Below are positions 10,081 through 23,800 of a stretch of 64,000 nucleotides of DNA, one piece after another. A program made the position numbers and the translations under genes. Under the pieces are notes generated by a model. The model saw only the letters and a program-made list of their open reading frames with translations. It searched no databases and had not been told where the DNA came from. The stretch's first letter is position 1. The number at the start of each line of letters is the position of its first letter. The stretch spans positions 5,316,041-5,380,040 of the forward strand of contig CM038917.1 of assembly GCA_021904315.1 (NCBI GenBank), given 5' to 3'. This DNA is from Sphagnum magellanicum. Taxonomy: Eukaryota; Streptophyta; Sphagnopsida; Sphagnales; Sphagnaceae.

Positions 10081-12690
10081 GACCATATTTTTCAAAAAAA
10101 ATCATCATAATGGAATCTTGGGCTTCAAAAATCAATTTCCATTCTTTTTTAATTTTCATTTTTATAATTTAATTTCTTTTCATGCAAATATTCCAAAATG
10201 TGTCATGCATGACCATTTCAATTGCACAATTAGGTATGTGAACCATTAATTGAACCCAAAGATCCTTTGATACATTGATGCACTAATACATTAATATATT
10301 AATGTATTACATTTGAAACATAAATATTTTATTTTGAAACTTTTGATACATGCCATTTTGAAATGAATGATGTAAATAATTACATATGAAAATATCACAA
10401 GTCCATGATTTACAAAACCCACTTGAAAGTTTTGTCAATTTGACGAATATATCATACAATAAAATATGCCACTATATATTAATATTGAATTACTTAGTTC
10501 CAAGAGTTGCATTTCAATGTATCACCTTCTCATTAAAAAATCAATTAATCATATCATGAAAGGAATTTCAATATATTAATGGATGGAATATAAATCCAAT
10601 GCTATACATTTATACATGCCATTATTGGACAAGAAAGGTGAATTATATCAAGTAATACATTGCCAAATTCATTAACAATATCCAAATGCATTCAAATTGA
10701 AATTCAGTCTCCAAACAATTCGAATGTATTAGGAGGGATAATTACGTCCACCCTAAATTGGGCACATTCAACACTAATGTGCCCTAAACAAATAGGCATT
10801 ACTTTTTTAATCTTTTATTTCATGTTCCTTGATGAACTTTTGATTTATTTATTTATTTATGATAATCTAGATAATCAAATGTGCCACTCCATCAATCATT
10901 CAAGATCTACACCCACATATTCAATCAAGATGAATAAATTTATAAAGTTGAAACGTTGCACTTGTGATGCTACATTATAATTAGTGTGCAACATACTACA
11001 TTATTTAAATTGACACATTGATGCAATACAAATTGATGCATTAACAAACTAAAGAAAAATAAAATTGAACATCACATTTTAAACTCATCAATTGTATTGC
11101 ATAATGTATTGTTTAGATGCTATATTGTTCAAGCACTAATACATTATAACATTAACACACTAACATTTTAATATTGATGACCAAAATTGAACTTTTCAAC
11201 CTCCATGGAAACTTTAGAATATTTTGAACACCAAATTTTATGAAAGCATGATGTGGTCTAGGAATGTTTACTTACGTGTCATAGTTATATTTATTCTCTT
11301 CTTTTTTTGAATTGTGTTGTTTCATTTGATTTTATTATAATTTTACATTCTAAAGTATAACATTACTAGCTTCACCCTTTTTAAGGATCATTTTTTGAAT
11401 TTTAAAACTAAACAAAAGGTTAAAAAGTTAAAGAAAACATGTACAAATAATTGCACATTAGATCTAATATAATAAAGTGTTAAAACACATTCTATAAACT
11501 TTGCAAATGCACCATAAGGTTTTAAAACAAGGGAGATTCAAAATAAGTTCACACCATGTAAATAATCAAAATATATGCCACATAATTGAACATAAGAGAC
11601 TTTTTCGCATCAATACAATGGATTGTAATGTATCAATCTTCTAATACACAAATCTAATTACATTGATTTAATAAAAACCTGAAACAAAAAAATCCTTAAT
11701 ATAAGGAAATAACAAACTCTCAAAATTGTCAATGCATTTGTGAGCATGTAATAAATAATCAAGTTCACAAGTTGTATATAATATGTAGGTGGGGAACCCA
11801 AAAAATAATAATCTTTGATTTGATTATTATAAAAAAATCACACAACTTGTTTCTACCTTTTAATTGATTATTAATTTCAATAACATGAATTGATTCAAGT
11901 TGTGAAAAAGGAAAAATTGATAAAAAAAATGTTTAAATTTCTTGAAAATGCACTTGAAACAAACATAACAAAACAAAACAAAACTTTACTTGTGATACAT
12001 TGTATCACAACCCTTTTTTTAAATTTCTCACATCATGAATGTAAACATGAATTCATGTTGACAATCATGTGCATAATGTGAACTTGAACTTGGGTTGATT
12101 GTCATGTGCACAAAATGTATATCACTCAAATGCTTGTTTGAAGTTCATAAGATTTCACAATGACAAACAAATGTTTTCTAATTTGTTGTTCAACTCACTA
12201 ACTTCTAAGGAAGATAGAAATGCAATATTTTACATTTAAATCACATTTTTTTAAAAAAAATAGTTATTTCTTTGGTTAATACCTTTGAAATGATGGATAT
12301 GATCTTACATACTTAAAAATGAAATTGTTTTTAAAAAATCAACAATGAATATTATTGTTGAGAAAAAAAAAAGGCATAGAGAGAAAAGGAGAAAGAAAAA
12401 ATAAATAAATTGTTCAAGAGTTATTTTCTTGATCCTCCTCTTTACAAAAGATATGCTCCTCCTTTTTTTGTTTCTCAACTTTCTAGCATACAAAAAACTA
12501 TATAAACATTCACTCAACAAAAAAAAAAGAAGCAGGAGACATTACAAATAAAACACTTAGTTCACAAACAAAAATCCTTCACACAAACCCTAAAAATATT
12601 TTAAAAAATTTATAACAACAACAAAAATAAAAGTGAAAACAAAAAATAAAATTTGAATTATTTTTTAACAGATTTTGAAGAATTATTTTT
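10081..12690. other. AT-rich intergenic DNA, no gene seen
   Basis: Words such as TACATTAAT and TTGATACATT are frequent, and a near-perfect palindrome around TTGTGATACATTGTATCACAA lies at about 11990-12010. No coding frame was supported. Confidence 0.5.
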
Positions 12691-12959
12691 TCAAAATGCC
12701 AGGTTTTTATGATAAGTTCCCAGTAATGTAGCCAAGAACAGAGAAGGATTCCTTTTGTATCCTACTACTTTCATATCTGGTATGTAGCCAAAATTGGCTA
12801 AATTATTTTCTGGATGATTGCCACTTTGGATACATCACAAAATCGTTAAATGAAACCCCGATGCCACCAAAACCTGGCGATCATTTTTATGCTTCGGCCG
12901 TAAGCAAAGCAATTATGCTGAGCCAAAACCATTTTCTTGAGCTAAACTGGCACATTTTG

Positions 12960-13140
12960 AATTTTCTTCATTCAATTTTACTATGCTGGTGGATCACATA
13001 CTGAGCACCGCTGGAGATGATGTTATAGTCTTAGGGTTTGAGAATAGAGCGAGGAGAGAAAGAGAGAGAGAGAAGAGAGAGAGATCGAGGGTGGTTTGTG
13101 TGACATTGGAGAAGAAGAAGAGAAAAAAAACGTGTAAGAT
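12960..13140 (+). promoter_or_regulatory. Probable promoter/5' leader of TFB2 with telo-box and GA tract
   Basis: A telo-box-like TTAGGGTTT (13031-13039; AAACCCTAA on the other strand) is followed by a (GA)n-rich leader from about 13045 to 13084. Both are common in promoters and leaders of plant housekeeping genes. The start codon at 13141 follows AAGAT and is the first in-frame ATG. Confidence 0.5.
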
Positions 13141-14541
13141 ATGCCTCGTGTAAAAGTGATCTCGCGGAATTTCATGGAGATGGTAGCTGGATTGCCTCCT
13201 GCAAAGCTTGATCTGCTCTACAAGCGTCATTGGACATGTCAAGCGGTGTTGAGGTCATTGCCTCCTTTGGCCAAGTTATACGTGATGCGCCTGCTGTATG
13301 TAGAAGAAGCAGTTCCGAGTAAGTCCTTACAGGATTGGGCTCTACCAGATGCCCAGCAGAAGCACCAAGTTGCAATCAACAGGATGGAGAAGCTTCGAGT
13401 GATTCTTGTGGAACGGAAGAAAGAAGTTTGCTATAGGATGAATCCGGTGATGCAGAAACAGCTACTCCAAGCATTGAGCATTAGCAAAGGACCTCCGAGA
13501 GATGTCATGCCAGGCAATGTTGCTGTGAGACTTCCTACACCTGCAGAGTTGGATACGTATGCAATGAAACAGTGGGAGTCCGTGTTGCTTCAGCTGGTGA
13601 GCTCTGCATCCTCAGAAGCTCCCATAGTTTCTCCAAATTTTTTTGTCATCGACATGTTTAAGCTGGCAGGGCTTCTGCTTTCGTTGAAACCAAACAGCGC
13701 ACCCTCCATTACTGACACCGGCTTCCAGTTCCTGCTGATGGACACAAATTCTCAATTATGGCAGCTAGTGCAAGTTTATGTCTCTGCCGCGGAGGATCGA
13801 GGCACGGATAGTGGAGAGTTGATAGGGTTTTTGCTGGAGCTTGGATTCCATACTGTGGGAGAAGCATATAGTGTAGGTGCTCTCACAACCCCACTTCAGA
13901 AGGTTTTGGAGGAGCTTGCTGCACTCGGCCTTGTCCAGCTTCAGAAGGGCATGAAAGAGCAGTGGTACATACCCACCAAGCTTGCATCTAACCTTTCTGC
14001 AAGCTTGTCCGAGTCTTCAGACATGCAATCTTCGGAGGTCTTAGGAACTCAAGGCTGCATTGTAGTGGAAACAAACTTTAGGGTTTATGCATATACAGCA
14101 TCCAAGCTACAGACTGAGATTTTGCGACGCTTTGCACGGCTTGAGTACCAGTTGCCAAATCTGGTTGTAGGTGCACTTACAAAGGAAAGCATTAATGCTG
14201 CCTTTTCAAGTGGAATTTCTGCTGAACAGATCATTACATATTTGTCAAAACATGCTCACCCCCATGTTGCAAAGAGGATGCCTGTGGTTCCAGAGACCGT
14301 CTCAGACCAAATCCGGTTGTGGGAGAGTGACCGAAACCGAGTGGAACTATTGCCTGCTTATTTCTATGATGACTTCCCTTCCACAGAAGTTTATGAAACA
14401 GTCTTGAATCATGCACGAAGCATTGGTGGGCTGCTTTGGGAAGATGCTTCAAATCGCAGACTAGTTGTGCGTGAAGAATTGCATGGAGATATGCGCCTCT
14501 TCATTCGACGACAGAGTGGTGCAGCTGGCCAAAGAGGATAG
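13141..14541 (+). CDS. TFB2: TFIIH core subunit TFB2 / p52 (GTF2H4), intronless
   Basis: The 466-residue ORF is a complete member of the Tfb2/p52 family, the TFIIH core subunit that contacts the XPB helicase and regulates its ATPase in RNA polymerase II initiation and nucleotide excision repair. It acts in the nucleus. The N-terminal half carries LYKRHWTCQAVLRSLPPLAK and a later MDTNSQLWQLVQVYV block. The middle holds CIVVETNFRVYAYT, LPNLVVGALT and the GISAEQIITYLSKHAHP motif. The C-terminal Tfb2 domain shows SDQIRLWESDRNRVELLPA, YFYDDFPS, and GGLLWED followed by RRLVV. Length is normal for the family. The absence of introns is noteworthy because plant TFB2 genes I know of are split; either this lineage lost them or this is a retrocopy. 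No disabling change and no poly-A tail were seen. Confidence 0.95.
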   Translation: MPRVKVISRNFMEMVAGLPPAKLDLLYKRHWTCQAVLRSLPPLAKLYVMRLLYVEEAVPSKSLQDWALPDAQQKHQVAINRMEKLRVILVERKKEVCYRMNPVMQKQLLQALSISKGPPRDVMPGNVAVRLPTPAELDTYAMKQWESVLLQLVSSASSEAPIVSPNFFVIDMFKLAGLLLSLKPNSAPSITDTGFQFLLMDTNSQLWQLVQVYVSAAEDRGTDSGELIGFLLELGFHTVGEAYSVGALTTPLQKVLEELAALGLVQLQKGMKEQWYIPTKLASNLSASLSESSDMQSSEVLGTQGCIVVETNFRVYAYTASKLQTEILRRFARLEYQLPNLVVGALTKESINAAFSSGISAEQIITYLSKHAHPHVAKRMPVVPETVSDQIRLWESDRNRVELLPAYFYDDFPSTEVYETVLNHARSIGGLLWEDASNRRLVVREELHGDMRLFIRRQSGAAGQRG

Positions 14542-17257
14542 GTTTATCTTGTGATAATCTTTAGTTCATCTTGTGATCTCTATGTCACATTGCTTATTGT
14601 CCACGAGGTGTAGTTTTAGTTGTGTAGTGCTAGAAAAGGTCCAGGAAGTCAAGGATCAAATTTGGGAATTGAATTTGTCAACAGTGATTGAGTTGTGGCT
14701 CTATCATCAGGCCATGAGTAGTTACAAAATTGCAAGCTTTTTCTGGAAATGCCAAAGTTCTTCTGTTTGTGTAGGAGAATCTTTGAGTAAAACCATGTGC
14801 AGCACAGGTTTTGGAAATTTTGGTCTCTCTCCATTGCAATCCACAAGAATGTGGTCATTGCCAACTTTGGGCTTTCATAGCTGCTGCCAGTTCATGCAGG
14901 TCTTCCTTGCTTTGCAACCTTTTCGTCTTCAAGCATCCATCCCTGGTCTGGCTCTGGTACTGCCACCTTCAACCATCTCCATGTTTCAGTTACTGTCCTT
15001 GTTCACACTCCCAATTGAGATTGCCACTTTCTTTTAAGGGAATCATGGCATTCAGCAGTTGCTCCTCATTCTCTCAGCAAGAGGTTGAACTGCCCGAGCT
15101 GCACCAGCCGCCTCTTACATGCTGAGGGTCTCAAAAGCTAGTGAAAAGTGGAGTGTTTCACCATTTGGAGCAGAGTCCCCTTGCAAGTGGGATAGTTGCA
15201 CATGTGCCACATTGCAACTGCATTTTCACTTGTGCTACATTATGGTTGCTATATTATGATTGCAGTTGTGCCATGCACTCAAATATGACTTCCCTTGCAC
15301 ATTGGCACTTCATGAGCTGTGCAATACCAGTGGTTTCTCTGAAACCCACAGATATTCACATACTTATAATTATTTCACGGAGATCGCCATACTGGCAGTT
15401 GTGACATCTTGGTTGGTCCTACATTCTTCATCACCATCTCTCTAGGTTCCAGAGACTCTATACCATGGTGCTTTGAATTGCAAGTGTCTCTGCCCTGCCT
15501 GCAATCTCTTTTCCTGGAAGCTGATCCTGAGAAGCACTATCTACTGGGGATCAAGTTCTCAAAACCAGAAATTTGGCTTGCTTTTGGTCCTCATGAGCTG
15601 CTAGTAAAGCACAAGTTGGGTTTCAATTTATCCAGCCTCTCTGCACTTATGAAATGGTGGCACAGACATTTATGAAGACTAGCTGATTGCTCTTCCTTTC
15701 AGAGATCTGAGCTCTTTACCCATGGTACATCATGGGTACTCTTATCTGAGGAGGCTACCCAAAATCCTGAGGAGGTACAGCAAGAAGAGCAGGATGATTC
15801 TCAGGGACGTCATTCTGCATGTGCCCTCAGTTTGAATTCCTGAATCAACTTTCCCAACATAAGGTGAGTCCCCTCCTCTTTCATGTTTCTTCAAAGAAAT
15901 GACAAAATTGTATTGAACTGGAAGAAACCAATTTTTTTTCTTGTGATTTTTTATTTTTCAGTTTAAGTCTGATTTAATTCTCCGGTTTAATTAGGTGCTG
16001 TTCACTCTGGCCATGAATATACCTTCCCCCAACTTTCCATTTTGGAAGTCCTCTTCACAGCTTTCAAAATTATTTTTGCAGTATGTTGATTTCCAAAGGA
16101 ACTGACCCAGTACTCAAGTTTGTTAATTTTGTTATGGAATCAGATTCAGAATAGTATTGTTCACAAAATTTAACTGGGCACAAGGTTTGTTTGTTTTTTT
16201 TCCTCTCTCTGCAGTCCAGAATTGTCGACCAAGATAATGTTTTTACATGGATCAAGTTCTTTGGTGCAGATAACAAAACCAGCAAGTTACTGAGGAGTAG
16301 AGTGGAGTTTTAATCCCCACTTACAAAGCCCTGCTTACTTGAATTGCTCATTGGTACAAAATTGGCAGCATCAGTTGTCTACCTTGAACAAGCATATTGA
16401 GCTTTCTGTGGATGCTTCCTTGATTACTACCATCAGCATGTCAATTCCATGAGAGTCAGTCTTGTTATTGTTGGCTCTGCCTGTTGTCAGCGAGGGACTA
16501 TGGAAAGATGCAGAGTTCATTTGGCCCCACATTCTGAGGAATGTTCATCAGGTGTTACTGTGAACTGCAAGTTCTTTTTTTTGGAGGACTCCATGGGACG
16601 TTTCCTATTTTCACTGCTGCAGGTTTGAATTCGCCATAAAGGGGCTGTGACATTATGTAGTGAGCCGCTTACCTACTTATTGAATTGGTGCCCAGGTGAC
16701 TGTGCAGTGGCTTTATCATGTGCATGAGTCATCAGCAGAAGCTGACAATGTCATACATGAACTTGACCTCACTACCTCTTTGGTACGATCTTCTTTCTGT
16801 GTACTTCAAAGCAAGGGATATGGCACTCTCTTCACAGCAGTGTTTTTATTATTATTAATTATTAATTTATATAAATTTTAATAATAATAATGCTTGATTT
16901 ACAAGGTTTGATTTCTTTTAGGTATGTCTTGTGGAAATGCTCCCATGAATTTATTGCCTCTGCCCTTCAAGGTAGAGACATTGTGATGCACCCATAAGCA
17001 GGCGAAAAGTTTGGTATCCCCCTATGATCTAGGGTCATGAGGAGTGGAATATAAGAACATGTTTGACATGACTGAAGGATCCAATTGAGCTTCACCGTGC
17101 TAACCACCATGTGTTTCCAATTTAGTGTGTTGAATATTTATCATTCTTATGGGTGTCATTGAAAAGGGTAGAGCCATTATGTGATGAGCGCACACTACTG
17201 GTACCTTCAACATCTTGAGAGAAACTCCAAAGAGGAAGGTGGCACAGCAGCATCACA
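14542..17257. other. Downstream region of TFB2, mixed composition, no gene recognised
   Basis: This stretch is GC-richer than typical intergenic DNA here and may include 3' UTR or decayed coding sequence. The ORF at 14573-15037 (154 codons) has Cys/Ser/Phe-rich composition without a domain. An AT-rich break with a TTATTATTAATTATTAATT run lies at about 16845-16890. Confidence 0.4.
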
Positions 17258-17694
17258 TCACACAAGAGTCATCTGAAAATACAAGGGCAGAAGAAGACAC
17301 CATTCTAAGGTGTCTTCATTCACACCAAAAATGTCAAGAGTGGCACCTCTTTGAATGGAAACAATGATTGAGGCTAGCTTGCTCACTAGCTTCCCTGCAG
17401 CTCCTATGCTTGCTTCACCTTCTTGAGTGAGGCCTCTTTTCTTCTTAGCAAGGCTTCTTTTTGCACCCATCATAAGCAATTTGAAAGGTGAAAAAGGTCC
17501 CAAAAAACTTATGCCCATCAAAAGAAACGCATTGGAAAAAAATTTGCCAATCACATAAAAAAGCAAAATTTTGAATTAGGAAAAATGTTTTTTCTTATTC
17601 TTCGAGCCTTAACCTTTGTGTTTTTTTCTTTCGCACAACCTCTTTAAAGCTTTTGAATGCTCAACAAGTATGAGTCAAGTCACCACCTACATTA
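17258..17694. other. Intergenic DNA with an unassigned minus ORF
   Basis: A 102-codon minus ORF (17566-17258) contains a hydrophobic N-terminal stretch and AKRSLAKKKRG, but nothing allows a family call. Treat as noncoding unless expression shows otherwise. Confidence 0.3.
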
Positions 17695-18060
17695 CCGTAG
17701 TACCTTTTCAGGTTTGGCATTAATTTGTCGAATAATTAATATAATTTGAAGATTTTGATTTGGTGCTAAGTTTTTAATTTTGAAAATTTCGACATAAAGG
17801 GAATAAATTTATTAGCATTATTAAAATTTACATTTATTTCTTGTTGTGCTTTTTGGTAAGAATAATGAAAGGCTTCATAACTTTGATGAACCGGTTATGG
17901 GTTTGAACCTAGCCACATAACTTTGTTGAATTGGTGGTGGGTTCGAACTTGGCCACCTAGATTGAATTTTTGAGATTTTCAACATTCAGAATTTTTTTTT
18001 AAAAAATTTAATAAAAATGAAAATAATATAATTTGTGCCGAACCTAAAAAGGTGCTACAG
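17695..18060. mobile_element. MITE-like element with ~26-bp terminal inverted repeats and TA flanks
   Basis: The left end CCGTAGTACCTTTTCAGGTT (continuing TGGCA) matches the reverse complement of the right end, CTGTAGCACCTTTTTAGGTT (continuing CGGCA), at about 21 of 26 positions. All internal mismatches are C/T transitions. TA precedes the left end (17693-17694) and follows the right end (18061-18062), consistent with a TA target duplication. The 366-bp interior is AT-rich and has no ORF. Confidence 0.72.
17876..17955. repeat. 40-bp tandem duplication inside the MITE
   Basis: CATAACTTTGATGAACCGGT at 17876 recurs as CATAACTTTGTTGAATTGGT at 17916. Each is followed by a GGGTTYGAACYTRGCCAC-type block. 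Confidence 0.75.
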
Positions 18061-20800
18061 TAGTCCCTTCACTTTTTGTATAGGAGGTTTCTTAAAGCTT
18101 ATATTTAATTTGAAAAACATTAAATTTGAATTCAAAACCCCTAATTTAGTCTAAGGATGGGATATTTATAACGGTTAAAAATAACCCAAATGTTTTTGAG
18201 ATTTTTACCAATGTTGTGTGGTTATTTAAAAATTTAATAAGTGATAATTTCAATTTGTAATTTTTTTTCTTTAATCAAATAATTGCATGTTTTGATTATT
18301 TCAAAATGAGAAATAATTGATTTTGGTTATTTTAGATCCAAAAAACTACATGTTCTAGTTATTTAGAAAAATCAAAGAAACAACAATTTTTGTGAAAAGT
18401 TTGATAAAGAACTAACAATCATAAATATGGTTTTTTTGGATTGTTTTTAAAATGTGAAAACCATGGTCATATACCAAAACCAATTCTTGAATTTGATTTG
18501 TTATCAAATTGATTCTTGATTGAAGTTGGAAACTTGGACATCACAACGCGAGTGTCATTATGTTTGAAGTGTGGTGCAACATGAAAAATAAATAAATTTG
18601 AATTCAAAATAATTGTAAAAAGTTCAAACTTTTTCTTTTTTTGTTGGTTTTAATATACCTTGATATGCACATTTTGATGGAAAAGGTCAAAATTTTGATA
18701 ACTCATCATGAGAAATGCATATGTTGAAATTGCATGTCACATTGAAATACAAAATGAAATCTAACTTGTTAAAGAAAGTAGGTAAACCATCAAAATACAC
18801 CAATACCTCTTAATGGCCAAATTGAACACAACAAATGATAGATATTTATAATTTTTGTGATGATGGTAACATTGGAGTTGGTATTGCAGGGGACAATTAT
18901 AAGGTCATTAAGTTTTGTATTACCAAAATAAAATTTGCTTTGAATGGAATGGAAATGTGACTTTTTGAATATGTGTATTTTTGAAGTTTTTTTCTTTTCA
19001 ACACAACAATCATGGATGATAGAAGTGATGAACATATTTAAATACCATGTCCACCAAGTTGAATGACATTTATCTTCAATTCAATTGAATATGAATCTAA
19101 TTGATTTTGAATTCAATTCAAGTTGTAGGCAAAGTCATTCAATATTTTCATTCAAATGAAATCAATTCAATTTTTTCATTATTTGCTTGTCACTAAAAAT
19201 GTGTTGTTATGCAAAGCCCAAATATTTAGAAACAATTTAAATGAAATTTGGAGTTTGTACCATGGTATATGTGTGGGTTTTGCATGGATACGTTCAAGTT
19301 AAAAGGAATCAACGGATGTGTAATCATTGCATGGTTTTTTTTTAATGTTAAAAATTGTATAATTAATGTTGTAAACTTCTAAAATGTCTTTACATAATTA
19401 TGTTTGAAATGTATTATGAAAACATATGAAATAATTTGGAATGAATAGAAGATATGATATTCAAAAACATTTTTACATCATTGTAACCAATATTTTTCAT
19501 TGTTTAATGAATTCCTAAATGATTGAAAGTGAAATAATTTTTGGGAAGATCCTTTAAACACATTGTTACATAATAATATAGTGCAACATCTTTTTGGGTT
19601 ATAAGATTTTTTACTGTTTTTTTCTAATTTATAAATTATATGTTTTAAAAATATTTAAAAATAAGTAGTTATCTTTAGGTAGTCACAAAGGGTGCCATGT
19701 TGGCTCCTTTTAGCTTGAACGCACTTGCATGCAAATTGTTGGAAATCAACTCCTTAATAACTTATTGTTTTTACCTATCTTTCCATTTTACAAACATTTT
19801 TTAGTTTTGGCATTGCAAATGATATTTTGTCATGTTATTTTTAGATGTTTATCATGTTGATTTGATGTTCTTTTGAAGTGGTGGTTGGAAGGTTGGCACC
19901 TAGTCCATGAGGTTATGTTTTGGAGTTTGGTATTTCAAGATATTGAAGTGATTTGTATGCATTTCATGTAACATTAAAACAAAAGTTGTGTAGGTGGGCT
20001 ATGAGTTTCAAGCATTCCTTTCAATATAATTTATGTTTATCATTATATCCATTTACATCAATTTTCAACATTATTACACCCTTGTCAAATTTTCAATATT
20101 TTTGTTGGGTATAACTTTATAAACTTTAAATTTCATGGTTTTCTTTTCGTGGAAAATCATATAAGATAAATCTCAAATTTCAAATTATTTGTGAACTTGT
20201 TTAAATACCAAACTCCAAATAATTTAATCACCATGAATTCAAGCACTTTCATAGCAAGATCATGGATAACCATTTCATATTTCAATGCACTTCTAACCTC
20301 ATTTTGGCATGTACAATGTCAAAAATATTAGTTTAATTGTTGAATCGAATCATAATTAGATTAATCCTAGGTTGGATTAATATAATTAAATGTGTTTTAG
20401 TTTGGAACCAATTTAGGTGTAAACTAGGTTTAGGATATTTGGTGTTTGGGATATAATCCCATATGATGTGTGATCTCAAATCACTTTTGGTGATTTGAGA
20501 TTCCAAAAAACATGGTGTTGTTTTTTTATAAGTTTTCACGTGTTTTATATGCAAGTTTTGTTCGTGCATGTTGTTGTGTGGATTTTTTTGTGTTTTTAGA
20601 CTTGGATTTCTATTTGTTGCAAGTGAGCAAATATTTTAAATCATCAAAAATCAATCAAGTTGTTTGTGTTACATCTAGATTTTTTTTGTTTTGTGAAACA
20701 TAAATTTGGTTTTATTCTTTGCAAAGGAAATGACTTGTGATTTTGGGACTTTTGCTTGAATGCCTTGTGGCATGTTTCTTGTTCCATTTTGTGGGCATAG
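18061..20800. other. AT-rich intergenic DNA, no gene seen
   Basis: No supported ORF, RNA or element end. Words such as TTCAATTCAA repeat around 19075-19165. Confidence 0.5.
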
Positions 20801-23800
20801 TTGTATCATTCTTTGGGGGAGTTGAACCCCATCTAGGCTTGGGTACCTAAAGTGTGAAGGGGTATCAGGAACAAAAACAAGTGGAGAAGGAGGGCCTTGC
20901 CTATGTCGTAGAGGCCCCCTCCATCTTTGTCTTTCTTCCTCTTTTCCTCACCATTCTCTCTTATTCACATTAGTGATGGGGTGCAATAAGAAACAATGAT
21001 GGCATTAGAAACAAGCACCTCCACCACCACCATTGTTGAGCTTGGAGCTTAGGATGCGGTCCTTGTTTGATAGCACTATTATGAGGTTGAACCACTAGGG
21101 GGGGGGGTCACAAAAATGGCACCATCACCAAAGGCTTGAACTTTCAACCAATCTTCATTAAAAAACAACTAAAAATAAATAAAAAAACAAAGAAAGAAAG
21201 GGTGGGAAGATGGAAATTTACCTTTTTCCTTGTGTTGGCATTATCATGTGTTGCCAATAAAAGTATAAGATGCAACTTAAGGAAGGGCCACCAATAGGAT
21301 GAACAAAACTAGGTCACCATCATTGTTAAGCATTGAAACTTGTTAAGCCTTGTGTAGACTTAAGAGGTTTAAGACAATGGAAAAACCTTAGTTAGTGTAC
21401 TTGCCAACCTTTGATGTATGTTGTGTGAACAATTTTCATGGGCATAATTATGTTGGTGTGTGATCAATGTTTTAGAGGTTGGCATATAGGATACATGACA
21501 TCACCATTGAATGAAATATTGGTTGGAAAATGGTTTTGTTTTTAATGCACAAAATAAACTTGAGGATTTTTATTATTAGATGATAAGTAATATCTTAAGT
21601 TTTTTTGTGTTATAAATCATATTTGACCAAGGATTTAGAGGATTGCAATTAGGCAACTAACAATGAAGCTCATATTTGCACTTAGTCTATTGGTCATTTA
21701 CCTTAAAATCAAGGTGTTCATTTTTGGTGGATTCATGAGAAGAATTTCCTACATTGCTTAGGAGGACCTTAGCTCCAAATAAAAAAATGGTTTGAATGTG
21801 ATGCACCAATTAGAGTGGTTTTTATTGTTTGATTTAATGTGTGTGTGGACAATGACAATTGTAGGTGTTGATGTGGTACCCATGACAACCATCACACAGC
21901 ATTTTTCACAATCACACTTGAAAACATCCGCTTTTTCTCATTAAGCCTTTTGCAAGAGTTTGTAATGTAAATGGTGGGCACCTTAAACCATGCAATGTGC
22001 ATGCACACAACATGATTTTGTATGACCTGTTTTTATGCTCATCAGCAGGTTCTTACATGCATTGGTGACTTCTTACATTGCATCATCCTTTACATGTTGT
22101 AAGGCACTTGAGATGGGGGCACTCTTGAAGTTCAGGCCCTTGCCTTGGCGCTTGCCTTGGGCAACCAGGCCCTTATTTCAGGAATGTCCTTTTTCTCTGG
22201 CCTTACCTACTACTTATATGTTTAGTTTTCGAGGTTTCCAACTGCCTTTCCTCCAATTCTCTACTTAAGATTTACCATCTAATCTTCTTGTAGGCTCAAT
22301 GCAATTGCCCTCTCACTCAATCTTCACATGTCCAACAATTTGCAGACTATTACAGTTGAGGATTATTGTGATGCACTGGTGCCCAGAGGAAAATAAATGA
22401 GATTATTAGGCCCTACCCAATTCATGCAAAATCAATAGAATTCAAAATTTCAAGCCAAATAAGTCACAAAGCATCTCAATGTCAAACCAACAAGCTCCTT
22501 ATGTTAACCTTCTTTTTTCTTTTTTTTTTTAAAATTGAAAAATGAGTCGTCATCTACCCTATATAGTTCTGTAGCCAGAGTGAACCAGCAGCACCCACCA
22601 GTCCAAATGAAGGATGGATGGTAAGTGATTAGGAATTCAAAAGAGTTTTTCTGTTGGGTTCCAGTTCTCAAGCTAACCATGGTGGTTAGCTCCCTTGCTT
22701 TTTTTTCCCCTTTAAACATAGTAACATACCTACTAACAAGTCAAGCAGGTTGTTAATAGGTAGATAGTAAAATCAGCCCTTACCTAGGTATAAACTATTA
22801 ACCATCTAATTTACCCAGTAGTAAGTCCCCTATTTTCATACCCGTCTACCCACACCTAGGACTTACTTCTTACAGAAGAAGGGGTAACCAAGGTGAAATC
22901 ATACATTAACTCAGTTGAGGTTCAAACACAACTGAGTCATCATATAACTGGCATCCGATGGATGGTGTGCTGGTGGGTTGCTGGTTCACTCTGGCCAATT
23001 CGTCGGAGTTCAGAGTCAAATTAAGCGCAATTGTGTAAACTTTGTCATATAGACTTAAGACAAAAGCTTTTTGAAGCACATCTACTACACATGCCTAGAA
23101 TTTGTTGTACCAACAAGCCCCTTCTATAGTGAAGTCTTCTGCTTAGCTCAACATCCCAGGATGCATACACATCTGTACCACAACACCCCGGAGTGAACCA
23201 TGGATGTGTGTGTGTGTGTTGTTAGTTGTCAAAAAGCAGGATGAAGACCATGTGATGAGTTTACCGATAGAAAGTAGACTAAGGAACAACAAGGCTCTTA
23301 GTATTGAAAGTCATACAAGGTTTTTTTACATGTGCAAGGGAATATGGGGACCTACTAGTCAACAATACCCTACTTACAACCTTGGTAGCATTCCGCACTA
23401 GTTATATTATTTTCAGAATTTTTGAAAATTACAAAAAGAAAAATTTCAAATTTTATAAATTTTTTTTTGAAAGTTAAAATATGGAATTTTCCAGAATATT
23501 GTCTTTGTTTCTTGTATTTTTTTGGATTTTGGTGTTTGTAACATGTTCACACTAAGCTTAAAGAATTTGATAGTTTCATGAAAGAAATCAACAGCTTTCT
23601 GGGTCCTTTTTTCTAAAATTTATTTCAATTTTTGAGAGCCATGATTATATATGTCAGAGCACGTTCTTTTGATTTTTTTGGGAGTAAAGTGTTGTTTCTA
23701 ATAACCACACAAGGCTCAACATAACCCCTCTGGAGTCTGGACCTGCCCTTCTCCTACACTAAAGTCTGCTTTCAAATTGTGAAACCCTGGTAAAACTCCA

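Noticed and set aside
13141-14541. TFB2 as a proven processed retrocopy
   Set aside because: No poly-A tract or target duplication was seen and a GA-rich leader with a telo-box precedes it, so only lack of introns supports the idea.
14573-15125. Overlapping ORFs after TFB2
   Set aside because: Cys/Ser/Phe-rich text in more than one frame, no domain, no codon bias; read as UTR or noncoding.
17258-17566. 102-codon minus ORF as a membrane or gag-like protein
   Set aside because: Only a hydrophobic stretch and a basic patch; insufficient for a call.
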